NCBI GenBank assembly: GCA_002451465.1
Contig: DKCJ01000015.1
Span: 75,236 to 139,235, forward strand
DNA from: Caryophanales bacterium UBA6877
Lineage (GTDB): Bacteria; Bacillota_I; Bacilli_A; RFN20; CAG-826
DNA length: 64,000 nucleotides
Reading direction: 5' to 3'
In this document: piece after piece, positions 45,312-54,666 of the stretch
How positions within the stretch are numbered: the stretch's first letter is position 1
Layout of the letters: each line of letters starts with the position of its first letter
The notes under the pieces: generated by a model
Told to the model about the DNA's origin: nothing
The model's input: the letters and a program-made list of their open reading frames with translations, nothing else
Database searches by the model: none
Made by a program: the position numbers and the translations under genes

Positions 45312-47825
45312 TTAATTGGTAAATTTTTTAATTTCTTCAGAATAATCTTTTTTGTTAATTTTTTTATAAATAACAACTGATGAAATTACAAGACACAATA
45401 ATAATATAATTGCTGAAATCAATAGAGAATACCAATCATAACTCAAAAAACCAAAATTAAGATTTAATAGATTTTTTGTGTTTAAAATAGCGTTAACAAT
45501 AACTATTGAAATTTGACCAAATATGTTTCCAAATATCATCGCACATACTTCTACTAGGATGCACAAAATAATCAAACTATTAATAAGTATACTTTTCTTA
45601 ATTCCAATTACCATCAAGACAAATAACTCTTTTATTTTATCGTTATATAAGAGCCTAAATAAATTTAAACTCAAAAAAGAAATTAAAAAGCCAAATAAAA
45701 CAAGAAGTGAAATTAAGACACTTCTAAATGTGCCATTTGTAAAATCATAAAAGGCATAAACGAGAGTTGTCACATTCGTTAAAATAGTAAAATCACGACT
45801 TCTAGATAATTTTTTAACATTATCATTGGTTAACTCTATCTTAACATTAGATGAATAATTGATATGTTCTTTAGCATATATATCCCATAAATCATCGCTT
45901 AAAACAATAAAACTTTCATTATATTGAGATTTAGCTATACCTTTAATAATAAATTTATCACTTAGATCAGCCATATTAAAGACTTCTAAATAATTAACAA
46001 AATTTACCGATTCATTTGTATTAAAGCTTTTTAATTCAAAGCCAATCATGTCATCATAATCATTAAAATAGTTCATATATTTCAAATTAGATTTAATAAA
46101 ATTTTCAGAAACTATTACTTCGTTATTTTTAATATCTTTAGAACCATAACTAATCTCTATATTGTCGATTTTTTTAATATATTGGACATTTTTCTTTGGT
46201 TCATCTTTTTGTATACTTTCATTTACAAATGGAGCAAAATCAAAGAATGTTTTATATTGTTCAAATTGTTTTAATAAAAAATTCTTAGAAATAAAACCAA
46301 CTTTATACTTTTCATTTACAATATCTTTTTGATAAGAATTTAAATTATTTTCCCTATAATTTTTAGCAACTTCTGGTTCAATATAATCATCAAGATATGA
46401 TAAATTGGCTTCAAAATTTATTGAATATTTATCAATGCTTAAATTTGCTTTTTCAATACTTGATAATTGATTTTTTTCAAAAGATGTCAATATAACTTCA
46501 TTGTCTTTTGGTTCAATAATCTTATTAGAAAATGAAATCTTCTTATCTAAAACAAATAGTGTAACTTTTTCAGAATTATTAATTGTTGTATCAAATGTTA
46601 AGTAAGAATCAACACTATTATCCATTAACTCATTATATAGCGTCTTACCAGAATTAATTGTTGTGAATTCCATTAGATTCTCATTATATTTCTTCTCACT
46701 GATAGCAGAATATTCAATTTGAGAAGCATTGAACAATCTATTTAATGCGTTTCCTAAATTATATGTTGATAGAGACCAAACACCACCATAAAAAAGACAA
46801 GATAATAATAAACAGAAAAAAGAAGACATAATTAAAAAAGTACGACTTCTAAATATTGAAGATATATATTTTAATTGAATATTAAAATCAGGTTTTTTAT
46901 TAACATTATTTTTTATATTAGTAAAATCAAAATTATCATAATCGTATTTTAATTCTATAGAGATGTCTTTGTCTTTATATTTAGAAAACGTCTCTTTGAT
47001 AAAATTGTAAAAGTTTTTATAGTCAATACTGTATATATTTTCGCATTTATCACTACGTAAAATTAATACTTTTGGTTTTAAATTTGATAAATTAATAATG
47101 AAATTAAAAAATTGTTCTGAATCAAGATTTAATTTATTAAATTTAATTAATCGATTATTTATAATGTTTTTTTCTTTTATAGAACCATTCTCAAAGATAA
47201 AACATTTATCAGCAAATTTATTAATAATTTCAATATCGTGCGATGCAACAATAATTATTCTGTCTTTAGATATTTTTTTAAGCAAATTAAAAACATTGGT
47301 AGAGTTTTCTATGTCTAAATTAGCAGATGGCTCATCAAGTAAAATAATTTTGCTATTTTTCGCAAGTGCTCTACCAATAGCAAGTCTTTGTTTTTCGCCA
47401 CCCGATAAAAATTTCGCTCTCAATTTCTCTTTATCTTTAAGACCTATTATATTCAAGATATTAAGAGCTTCCTCTTTTGAACAACCTGTAATTAATAAAT
47501 TATCAAGACTTGTAAAATCACTAATTAAGTTAAAATCTTGAAAAACAAAAGATACAAATTGACTCCTTAAAATATCAAGTTTATTTAGATTATCTTTTGA
47601 AGAAAAATATTCATTTCCATTAAAAGAAATTTCACCAGAAGTTGGCAAAGATAAGCCACCAAGAATTGTAAGTAAAGTTGTCTTACCACTACCACTTCTT
47701 CCACATATAAAGGAAATTTCATTCATCTTAAAAACTAAGTTTGCATCTTTAAAAACTACAAAACTATTTTCTTTTTCAGAAAACTCCTTAGTTAGATTTT
47801 TAACTTGTAATTCATTATTGATCAT
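45312..47825 (-). CDS. ABC transporter ATPase-permease fusion (FtsX/MacB type)
   Basis: An 837-residue fusion. Residues 1-225 are an ABC ATPase (Walker A GRSGSGKTT, signature LSGGEKQRLAIGRAL, Walker B IILLDEPSANLD). After a linker come one membrane helix (about 330-352), a large extracytoplasmic domain (about 355-700) and three C-terminal helices with FtsX-like character. Such transporters move peptides or lipoproteins or act as mechanotransmitters. ATG 47825 overlaps the lipoprotein gene by 11 nt. It is the last gene of a three-gene cassette with an exported protein and a lipoprotein. Confidence 0.82.
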   Translation of the reverse strand: MINNELQVKNLTKEFSEKENSFVVFKDANLVFKMNEISFICGRSGSGKTTLLTILGGLSLPTSGEISFNGNEYFSSKDNLNKLDILRSQFVSFVFQDFNLISDFTSLDNLLITGCSKEEALNILNIIGLKDKEKLRAKFLSGGEKQRLAIGRALAKNSKIILLDEPSANLDIENSTNVFNLLKKISKDRIIIVASHDIEIINKFADKCFIFENGSIKEKNIINNRLIKFNKLNLDSEQFFNFIINLSNLKPKVLILRSDKCENIYSIDYKNFYNFIKETFSKYKDKDISIELKYDYDNFDFTNIKNNVNKKPDFNIQLKYISSIFRSRTFLIMSSFFCLLLSCLFYGGVWSLSTYNLGNALNRLFNASQIEYSAISEKKYNENLMEFTTINSGKTLYNELMDNSVDSYLTFDTTINNSEKVTLFVLDKKISFSNKIIEPKDNEVILTSFEKNQLSSIEKANLSIDKYSINFEANLSYLDDYIEPEVAKNYRENNLNSYQKDIVNEKYKVGFISKNFLLKQFEQYKTFFDFAPFVNESIQKDEPKKNVQYIKKIDNIEISYGSKDIKNNEVIVSENFIKSNLKYMNYFNDYDDMIGFELKSFNTNESVNFVNYLEVFNMADLSDKFIIKGIAKSQYNESFIVLSDDLWDIYAKEHINYSSNVKIELTNDNVKKLSRSRDFTILTNVTTLVYAFYDFTNGTFRSVLISLLVLFGFLISFLSLNLFRLLYNDKIKELFVLMVIGIKKSILINSLIILCILVEVCAMIFGNIFGQISIVIVNAILNTKNLLNLNFGFLSYDWYSLLISAIILLLCLVISSVVIYKKINKKDYSEEIKKFTN

Positions 47826-48369
47826 GAGATACCTCATAAACTATGTGGTATGTATAATCAATCACCATTTCTGTAAAAGTTAAATAATTCTCTCCATTTT
47901 TAACGGTTATATTTGATATTCTCCAAAAATTATCATCATAAGGAGATTTTTCTTTTGCAAATACAATAAGTGTGTTATCTTTTACATCATAATTATCCAA
48001 TTTTGGTTCGTAATTAAATTTGCTGCCTTTTAAAAACTTTAAATTGCTGTAATTATAAAAACACACATATGTCTTATTATCAGAATAAGTATCATGTAAA
48101 TCATCGATAAGCGTTAAACTCAATTCTCGTTGTTCTTCTTTAGAACCATCAAAATAAACAAAAACAAATTTTGCATCTATAGGTTTAATATCATCAATAT
48201 CATCAATTTTTGAAATATTTTTAAGTTCTGAAAGTTCATCGTAATTAGTCTTATATGTAAAAATTGATAAATCATCCTTACTATTCAAAAAATCAATTTC
48301 ATGGCTACTTTTACCACAAGATGTAAATATAAATAAATTAATAAATAAAAGTTTTAAAATATTTTTCAT
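47815..48369 (-). CDS. Putative lipoprotein of the ABC cassette
   Basis: A 184-residue protein with a lipoprotein signal (lipobox FTSC, Cys18) and an acidic, beta-rich exported domain (VFVYFDGSKEEQRELSLTLI). No family is recognised. It lies between the exported 265-residue protein (2-nt gap) and the ABC fusion (11-nt overlap). It could be an immunity protein, a substrate receptor or a helper; nothing in the sequence decides this. Confidence 0.65.
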   Translation of the reverse strand: MKNILKLLFINLFIFTSCGKSSHEIDFLNSKDDLSIFTYKTNYDELSELKNISKIDDIDDIKPIDAKFVFVYFDGSKEEQRELSLTLIDDLHDTYSDNKTYVCFYNYSNLKFLKGSKFNYEPKLDNYDVKDNTLIVFAKEKSPYDDNFWRISNITVKNGENYLTFTEMVIDYTYHIVYEVSHDQ

Positions 48370-48371
48370 AA

Positions 48372-49169
48372 TTAATAAGTGTTCTTGAATGTTACAGTAC
48401 CCGCTGCAGAATTTTCATGATACCATTCAGTGCCATAGTATTTTATTGTATGTGATATATCAACAAATGGCACACCATCAAATTTAAATGTAAACATCCC
48501 ATAAAAATAAGATGCATACCTAGTGTAATTAGAAATATAACCATCATAATATGTCGTAGCATATATATCATCATAAAAATCGCTTTTGGAAGTAATTTCT
48601 AATTCCGACCAGTCATAAGAAATGCCACAACTTAAATTTGCATTATCTAATTCAACCCCAATTGATAAACTTGTTGCCCCTGTCAATATACCATTAGTAG
48701 GCGTAAATTTTTTTAGTTCCTCGCCCGACCTTAAATCACAATAAGTCTCGATACTTCTAAAATACCAGTTATCACTATTACTATTGATTCCTAAAAAACC
48801 ATAATCTCTACATTGTTTAGGAGATACACCTATTCTATAAATAAATGCATAATTTTCTTTAGAATATATGTTTTGTAGCATAACTTCATCAACTTCAGTA
48901 GTATGATTTGCCTTGTTTGCTTCTTTATAAGTATATTCGTGATGGAAAAAAGTTCTATCTGGAGTATAAATTGGTTTCCAAGAATCACCAATATTAAATC
49001 CTAATGTATCGCAATCTGCCTTAAATTGATTTAATTCACTATTATTACTATTCAAATTAAATTTCTTATAATTTGAATTTAAGGATTCACAATCAACAAC
49101 GTTAACAAACACAAGCGGTAATAAAGAAAATTTTAATATATATTTCTTAAGTTTTGTCTCTAAAAACAT
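48372..49169 (-). CDS. Exported Cys-containing protein of unknown function
   Basis: A 265-residue protein with a basic N-terminus and hydrophobic leader (YILKFSLLPLVFVNVVDC, 10-27), suggesting export. Mature-region cysteines at 53, 120, 144 and 181 could form disulfides. The second half is rich in Tyr, Ser, Thr and Phe and probably beta-structured (YDDIYATTYYDGYISNYTRY). No domain is recognised. It is the first gene of the cassette, with a near-consensus promoter and a GGAGG ribosome site 9 nt before ATG 49169, so it is likely well expressed. A secreted effector or bacteriocin-like role is possible but unproved. Confidence 0.65.
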   Translation of the reverse strand: MFLETKLKKYILKFSLLPLVFVNVVDCESLNSNYKKFNLNSNNSELNQFKADCDTLGFNIGDSWKPIYTPDRTFFHHEYTYKEANKANHTTEVDEVMLQNIYSKENYAFIYRIGVSPKQCRDYGFLGINSNSDNWYFRSIETYCDLRSGEELKKFTPTNGILTGATSLSIGVELDNANLSCGISYDWSELEITSKSDFYDDIYATTYYDGYISNYTRYASYFYGMFTFKFDGVPFVDISHTIKYYGTEWYHENSAAGTVTFKNTY

Positions 49170-49178
49170 TAATTAAAA

Positions 49179-49220
49179 CCTCCATTGTATTTATTATAAT
49201 CTTTACAACATCTTAGTCAA
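49179..49220 (-). promoter_or_regulatory. Promoter and ribosome site of the exported protein-ABC cassette
   Basis: On the minus strand, TTGACT (49215-49220) and TATAAT (49193-49198) are 16 bp apart, and GGAGG is at 49179-49183. This is one of the best promoters in the window. Confidence 0.78.
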
Positions 49221-49364
49221 CAAAAGCAAAATACTATCTCTTTTCATATAAAAGTGTCTAAATATCAATAAAAATTAAAATTTATTCAGCCATTTATTTT
49301 TTATAAAAACATCGAAACATTAAAACATTTAAAAATTTTTAAAAAACCTCTATATTTAATGCAA
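49221..49364. other. AT-rich spacer upstream of the cassette promoter
   Basis: Nothing recognised: no open frame, RNA or repeat stands out between the cassette promoter and the terminator of the tRNA. Confidence 0.4.
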
Positions 49365-49415
49365 CAAAAAATCCCCCAAAAAAATATTAAACTTAATTAG
49401 CAAAATTTTGGGGGA
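49365..49415 (-). terminator. Terminator after tRNA-His
   Basis: TCCCCCAAAA and TTTTGGGGGA form a G/C-rich stem around a loop of about 21 nt, followed on the minus strand by TTTTTTG. It lies just downstream of the tRNA. Confidence 0.7.
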
Positions 49416-49429
49416 AATTTCATTCAATC

Positions 49430-49507
49430 TGGGGCGAAATACGGGGATCGAACCCGTGAAATGCTTGGTTCACAGCCAAGTGAGTTAACCGCTTCTCCAA
49501 TTTCGCC
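49430..49507 (-). tRNA. tRNA-His (anticodon GTG)
   Basis: The cloverleaf folds fully. The acceptor stem is GCGAAAT/ATTTCGC with the extra G(-1):C73 pair that defines tRNA-His. The anticodon arm is CTTGG-CTGTGAA-CCAAG, with anticodon at 49471-49473. The T arm is ACGGG-TTCGATC-CCCGT. The 3' CCA is encoded (49430-49432). Confidence 0.95.
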
Positions 49508-49608
49508 ACATGCTTTATTATCTTATTATAAAGCGATATTAAAAGCAAGAAATTTAAAGATTTCTGAACTAAAATATAAAAAATTTATGTATCTCTTTTT
49601 ATAAATGG

Positions 49609-49950
49609 TTAATCAACAAATAAACCATTATCGATTTTTTCTAAAACACTTAATAAAGAAAGCATCGTATCTTCTTTATTTTGTGCACAAAGCAACATAC
49701 CATTACTTTCAATTCCTCTAAATTTGTGAGGCTCTAAGTTTACAATAGCAACAACTTGCTTACCAACAACATCTTCAGGTTTATAGTACATTGCTATACT
49801 AGATATTATTTGTCTTTGAAATTCACCAAAATCAACTTGGAAAATAAGTAAACGATCAGCATTTGGGTGCTTTTCACATTTAGTGATTGTTCCTACTCTA
49901 AGATCTAATTTGTCGAATTCATCTAAACTACAAATTGGTTTAATTTCCAT
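49609..49950 (-). CDS. EMAP/CsaA-type tRNA-binding domain protein
   Basis: A 113-residue OB-fold protein matching the C-terminal tRNA-binding domain of methionyl-tRNA synthetase and CsaA: DLRVGTITKCEKHPNADRLL, VDFGEFQRQIISS, GKQVVAIVNLEPHKFRGIES and NGMLLCA. It stands alone, so it may act in trans with a MetRS lacking this domain or as CsaA-like chaperone. 18 nt after the M16C peptidase gene on the same strand. Confidence 0.85.
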   Translation of the reverse strand: MEIKPICSLDEFDKLDLRVGTITKCEKHPNADRLLIFQVDFGEFQRQIISSIAMYYKPEDVVGKQVVAIVNLEPHKFRGIESNGMLLCAQNKEDTMLSLLSVLEKIDNGLFVD

Positions 49951-49968
49951 GCTTTTCTCCTTTAAGTT

Positions 49969-52866
49969 TTAATTTAATTTTCTTATTATATCAAATAAAG
50001 CGCTATTATTTCCAATATCTTTTTCGTTACCAACAACACATAAATTTGATTTATTAATTAACTCCTCAACTGATTTTGCTAAATTAACTAAATCATCATT
50101 TGTTGTCGCCAATAATTCATTATATGATTTTAAAATTTCATCATAAGTTAAATCAGTTATTAATCTATTAAAAGCAACTTTACCTTTTCTTTTAACATGC
50201 AAAACCATAATTAAGTTACTAATTGCACCTATCTTAAGTTTTAACATATCTTCATCAGTATAATTCATTTTTTTTATGAAATTAGGAATATTTCTATAAA
50301 CTAAATCAGTTTCTAAAACGTGTGGATCTCTATAAGAGGCAATAGCTAAACCCTTATTTTTAGACAAAACAAAATTAGCACCATATGCACCACCTTTTAC
50401 ACGAACATTTTGCCACATATAATCAATAGCAAGAGCATTTGATAAAACATCCATATGCCCAGAATATTTTATATTAGCATAAGAAAGTAAGGATGATCTA
50501 GCAACAAAATTTATATCTGATTGCAAAATAAAAGCTTCTTTTTTTGCTTCAGTTTCACTAAATTCATCAACTTCATCAACATCAACCTTTTTCATTGGTA
50601 AACTTTCAAAAAATAAATCGCTTTCTTTTTTGAAATAATCATTATTTTCTTTTTCTAAAGTTGCAAAACTACTAAAATTGTCTTTAACAAAAACCTCAGC
50701 AAAAAGTTCCTTCATTGATTTTATTAAGTCGTTCTTCTTTGTATTAAAATTGGTCAATAAATCATTTATAAAATAAATATAACCAATACCATTTATTTCA
50801 TCATTGATATAATCTCTTTTTGAAAAATTTCTTCTTGAACGATTTAAAGCTAAGACATGTCCATAATCAATAGCCCCATCAAGAATTGCTTTTTCACTGC
50901 CAATAATTTCGTAAATCTTCTCCTCATCAAATACAACATCATTAATTAATTCAAGAACAATTTTATTAACAAAACTTAACTTTTCTTTAAAGATAGAAAA
51001 TTGGAAACTTGCTAATAATTTATAATCTAACGAATTATTCATATTAAATATATCAAGACTTGTATCAAAATCACCAAAATTTTCGCTAATAAATTTATCT
51101 ATTTCGATATTATTATGTTTAGCCGTTTTAAGTTTAGATAAACAAATGGTTAAAAGTTTAAGTTCCTTAACTTTTTTATATGACACTTTAGTTGCATCAA
51201 ATAAATATTCACCATAAATTATATTGTTCGTAAAATAATTCGAATAATATAGATTATAGGAATTGCTTATTAATGAACACTCATAATTTTCTGGTTTTTC
51301 TTTTAAATCTTCTAATGTTAAATGAGGCAAAGACTCGATAACTTCTTTTGAGTCAGGAGTTGATTGATATTTTCTTAATTCTAAATTTAATTTTATAAGA
51401 TTTTCCAATTCTTTATCACTTAATGATTTTTTAAAATTTGAAAGTTTTTCCTTAACCTTTTTTTCTCTTTCATCTTGAAGAGTAATCGAAGGCAATTGAG
51501 TTATCAATATAGAATGTTCATTATTTAATAAATATTTTTTAATTAGTTCTTCAAAATAACCATTATTAACATCATTTTTTAACTCATAAATATACTTTAA
51601 AATATCTAATTTTAAGAATGGTTCATCGTCATTATAAAGCCATGAATCCATTGATTTTAAAATAATTGTTAATCCTAATGGAAAGCTTGAGAATTGATTC
51701 TCTCTAACTTTAAATTCAAAATTATTTAAATAAGCAATAATTGCTTCATGATCTAATCCGTTTTTTACAAGGTTAACAAAAGTAGAATTGCATATTTTTA
51801 AGAATTCCTCTTTTTGATTTTTCTTTGCATTTTTAACTAAAATCTCAAAATGATTATTTTTTATTCCGCCTTGATTGCCTCCGCTTACATCACTTCCAAT
51901 ACCGGCTTTTAAAAGATTCCCTTTTAAAATTGCACTAGGAGAATCAATTAAAATTTTATTCAATATATCAAACGCAATATCTTCTTTCGTATTTAAAGAA
52001 CTTCCTAAAGTAAGTGCATATGCAAAAGAGGCAACATCTAAATTGTTATCATCTTTAGAAACAGGATAGTAGATTGTCTTTTCAACAAATTTTTCACTCG
52101 TAAAACCATCATCAATAAGAGGATTTACATCAATTTTATCAAATTTTGATAAGTATTCTTCATCTAAATATTTAAGTCTTTCCTCAAAATCCATTTTTCC
52201 ATAAAGAAAAATATAAGAATTACTTGGGGAATAATATTTCTTATGGAAATTTATAAAATCTTCATAAGTTAAATCTGTAATATGTTCAGGATCTCCTCCA
52301 CTTATATATTTATATGTAGAATTTGGGAATAAATTATTTAAAACTGCTTCTGAAAGCACTTCATCTTTATTAGATAAAGCCCCTTTCATTTCGTTATAAA
52401 CAACTCCATTATATTTAATTTCATCATCCTTATTGAACACTTCATAATGCCAACCTTCTTGTAAAAATACATTTTTACACGTATACATTTTTGGAAAGAA
52501 AACAGCATCTAAATATATATCCATTAAATTTTTAAAATCTTTCGTATTTGTGCTTGCACATGGATACATTGTTTTATCAGGGAAAGTAAAAGCATTTAAA
52601 AATGTATTTAAACTTCCTTTAATTAATTCCACAAAAGGATCTTTGAGTGGATATTTTTTACTGCCGCATAAAACGCTGTGTTCAATGATATGCGTTACAC
52701 CAGTTGAATTTATAGCTGGTGTTTTAAAAGCAATCGTAAAAACTTTATTATTATCATCCGTGTCAAAAAGACAAATTCTTGCACCACTTTTATTGTGTCT
52801 TAAAATTGTTGCTTTTACATTTATTTCGGATAATGTTTTCTCTATAAGTTTAGTATATTTTTCCAT
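49969..52866 (-). CDS. M16C family zinc metallopeptidase (PreP/HypA-like)
   Basis: A 965-residue cytosolic peptidase with the inverted zinc motif HIIEH (59-63; catalytic Glu62) and the downstream zinc Glu in the VVYNEMKGAL segment. The length and four-repeat layout match presequence protease/falcilysin-type M16C enzymes, which degrade short peptides in a closed chamber. The start follows GGAG. It may process peptides brought in by the Opp system encoded nearby. Confidence 0.92.
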   Translation of the reverse strand: MEKYTKLIEKTLSEINVKATILRHNKSGARICLFDTDDNNKVFTIAFKTPAINSTGVTHIIEHSVLCGSKKYPLKDPFVELIKGSLNTFLNAFTFPDKTMYPCASTNTKDFKNLMDIYLDAVFFPKMYTCKNVFLQEGWHYEVFNKDDEIKYNGVVYNEMKGALSNKDEVLSEAVLNNLFPNSTYKYISGGDPEHITDLTYEDFINFHKKYYSPSNSYIFLYGKMDFEERLKYLDEEYLSKFDKIDVNPLIDDGFTSEKFVEKTIYYPVSKDDNNLDVASFAYALTLGSSLNTKEDIAFDILNKILIDSPSAILKGNLLKAGIGSDVSGGNQGGIKNNHFEILVKNAKKNQKEEFLKICNSTFVNLVKNGLDHEAIIAYLNNFEFKVRENQFSSFPLGLTIILKSMDSWLYNDDEPFLKLDILKYIYELKNDVNNGYFEELIKKYLLNNEHSILITQLPSITLQDEREKKVKEKLSNFKKSLSDKELENLIKLNLELRKYQSTPDSKEVIESLPHLTLEDLKEKPENYECSLISNSYNLYYSNYFTNNIIYGEYLFDATKVSYKKVKELKLLTICLSKLKTAKHNNIEIDKFISENFGDFDTSLDIFNMNNSLDYKLLASFQFSIFKEKLSFVNKIVLELINDVVFDEEKIYEIIGSEKAILDGAIDYGHVLALNRSRRNFSKRDYINDEINGIGYIYFINDLLTNFNTKKNDLIKSMKELFAEVFVKDNFSSFATLEKENNDYFKKESDLFFESLPMKKVDVDEVDEFSETEAKKEAFILQSDINFVARSSLLSYANIKYSGHMDVLSNALAIDYMWQNVRVKGGAYGANFVLSKNKGLAIASYRDPHVLETDLVYRNIPNFIKKMNYTDEDMLKLKIGAISNLIMVLHVKRKGKVAFNRLITDLTYDEILKSYNELLATTNDDLVNLAKSVEELINKSNLCVVGNEKDIGNNSALFDIIRKLN

Positions 52867-52984
52867 TTTATTCTCCTAAAAACAATCAATATATTTTAAC
52901 AATAAAAATATAAAATATTAAAAGAAAAATCTTATAGATGAAAAAATGGAAATAAAATGTTATATTTTCAATGTTTCATTTTAT

Positions 52985-54175
52985 ATGCGAATATTTTTAT
53001 TAATTATTATTTATATTACATTCATTAGTTTAGGTCTTCCAGATTCTTTACTTGGTTCTGCTTGGCCATCAATATATAAAGATATCAATGTCCCTATTTC
53101 ATATCTAGGAATAATTACAATGACTATTTGTTTTATGACAATTATTTCTAGTGTTTTTTCAAATAAAGTTACATCAAAATTTGGAACAAGAAATGTAACA
53201 ATTATTAGTGTTTTATTAACAGTTCTTGCTTTACTTGGTTTTTCGTTTTCAAACAATTTTTATATGCTGCTTCTCTTTGCTATACCTTATGGCTTAGGAG
53301 CTGGGGCTATTGATGCTGCTTTAAATAATTATGTCGCTCTCCACTATAAAGCAAAAGATTTAAGTTGGTTACATTGTTTTTGGGGGGTAGGAACAATTAT
53401 AAGTCCATTTATTATGGGAAATGTATTAAAAGAACATAGTTGGAAATTTGGTTATTTAATTGTTAGTTTAATTCAACTTACAATTTTAATATTTTTAATT
53501 TCTACGATGCGTGTTTGGAACATAAATAATATAGGGACAAGAAAAGAAGAAACAAAACAAAAAGAAGTTTCAATAATTAAAGCAATTAAAATAAAAGGCG
53601 TCGTCTTTGTACTTATCGCTTTTTTTGCATATTGTGCTTTAGAATCCACTACTATTCAATGGGCAAGCACTTATTTTGTAAAAGTTAAAAATTTAACAGA
53701 AGAAGTTTCGGCAACTTACGCATCATTATTTTTTATAGGTATTACTTTTAGTAGATTTATAAATGGTTTTGTCACCAACACTTTAAATGATAAGAAAATA
53801 ATATTATCTTCATGTATGATTGTTTTAATTGGAATAATTATATTATTTTTACCAATAAACACATATATAACCGCCTTAATTGGCTTTATTGTAATTGGTT
53901 TTGGTTGTGGACCAATTTATCCATCAATAATTCACTCAACCCCAATTAACTTTGGAAAAGAAAATTCGAGTGCAATTATTGGTATTGAAATGGCTAGTGC
54001 TTATATAGGTTCTACCTTTATGCCACCATTATTTGGAATATTAGGAAATGCTTTAGACTTTAACATAATGCCAATTTATTTAGTTATATTTTTAACATTA
54101 ATATTCTTTATGATTATAATATCTTTTAATATAAAAGAAAAAGAGAGTAAAAAATATGAAAATATTAGTAATTAG
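52985..54175 (+). CDS. Major facilitator superfamily transporter
   Basis: A 396-residue twelve-helix carrier. It has the N-terminal motif ISLGLPDSLLGSAWPSIYKD seen in fucose permease/Bsc6-like MFS proteins, and FIVIGFGCGPIYPSIIHSTP in the second half. The substrate cannot be predicted. ATG 52985 aligns with family starts; 52946 would add 13 unusual residues. There is no Shine-Dalgarno. It overlaps the phosphodiesterase gene by 20 nt. Confidence 0.82.
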   Translation: MRIFLLIIIYITFISLGLPDSLLGSAWPSIYKDINVPISYLGIITMTICFMTIISSVFSNKVTSKFGTRNVTIISVLLTVLALLGFSFSNNFYMLLLFAIPYGLGAGAIDAALNNYVALHYKAKDLSWLHCFWGVGTIISPFIMGNVLKEHSWKFGYLIVSLIQLTILIFLISTMRVWNINNIGTRKEETKQKEVSIIKAIKIKGVVFVLIAFFAYCALESTTIQWASTYFVKVKNLTEEVSATYASLFFIGITFSRFINGFVTNTLNDKKIILSSCMIVLIGIIILFLPINTYITALIGFIVIGFGCGPIYPSIIHSTPINFGKENSSAIIGIEMASAYIGSTFMPPLFGILGNALDFNIMPIYLVIFLTLIFFMIIISFNIKEKESKKYENISN

Positions 54176-54659
54176 TGATACTCATGGCGATACTTTAATA
54201 AAAGACAGAGTATATGAAATAAATAAAGATTGTGGTTTATTTATTCATTGTGGAGATTATGATTTACCAGATTATATGATGATTCCTTTTAGGTATGTAA
54301 AAGGAAATTGCGATTATTCAGAGGACGCTCCTCTTGAATTAAATATCAATACTCCTATTGGTTTAATTCATGTTGAACATGGTTCTTCCTACGCTTTTAT
54401 TAATGATCCGCTTGAATATATAAAAAAGATAAATGCGAAAATTTTTCTTGTTGGACATACACATATTCCATTTTTTACTAAAATTGATAATACATACGTT
54501 TTTAATCCAGGAAGTTTAGTAAGACCAAGAAAAACTAATTTCGGTACATATCTTATTTTAAATATCAATGAAAAAACTAAGGAATTGACTTATCAATTTA
54601 AAGGAATCGATTTAAAAACATTGGAAATTTTTGATTATGATTTAAAAGAATTTAAATAA
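54156..54659 (+). CDS. yfcE: YfcE/MJ0936-type metallophosphodiesterase
   Basis: A 167-residue calcineurin-like phosphodiesterase with all metal motifs: ISDTHGD, FIHCGDYD, VKGNCDY, VEHGSSYAF and VGHTHIP, then NPGSLVRPR. It probably hydrolyses small phosphodiesters in the cytoplasm; natural substrate unknown. Co-transcribed with the MFS gene (20-nt overlap). Confidence 0.92.
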   Translation: MKILVISDTHGDTLIKDRVYEINKDCGLFIHCGDYDLPDYMMIPFRYVKGNCDYSEDAPLELNINTPIGLIHVEHGSSYAFINDPLEYIKKINAKIFLVGHTHIPFFTKIDNTYVFNPGSLVRPRKTNFGTYLILNINEKTKELTYQFKGIDLKTLEIFDYDLKEFK

Positions 54660-54666
54660 ATTTATT

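Noticed and set aside
49365..49415. Small RNA gene downstream of tRNA-His
   Set aside because: The stem followed by T residues on the minus strand is better explained as the tRNA terminator.
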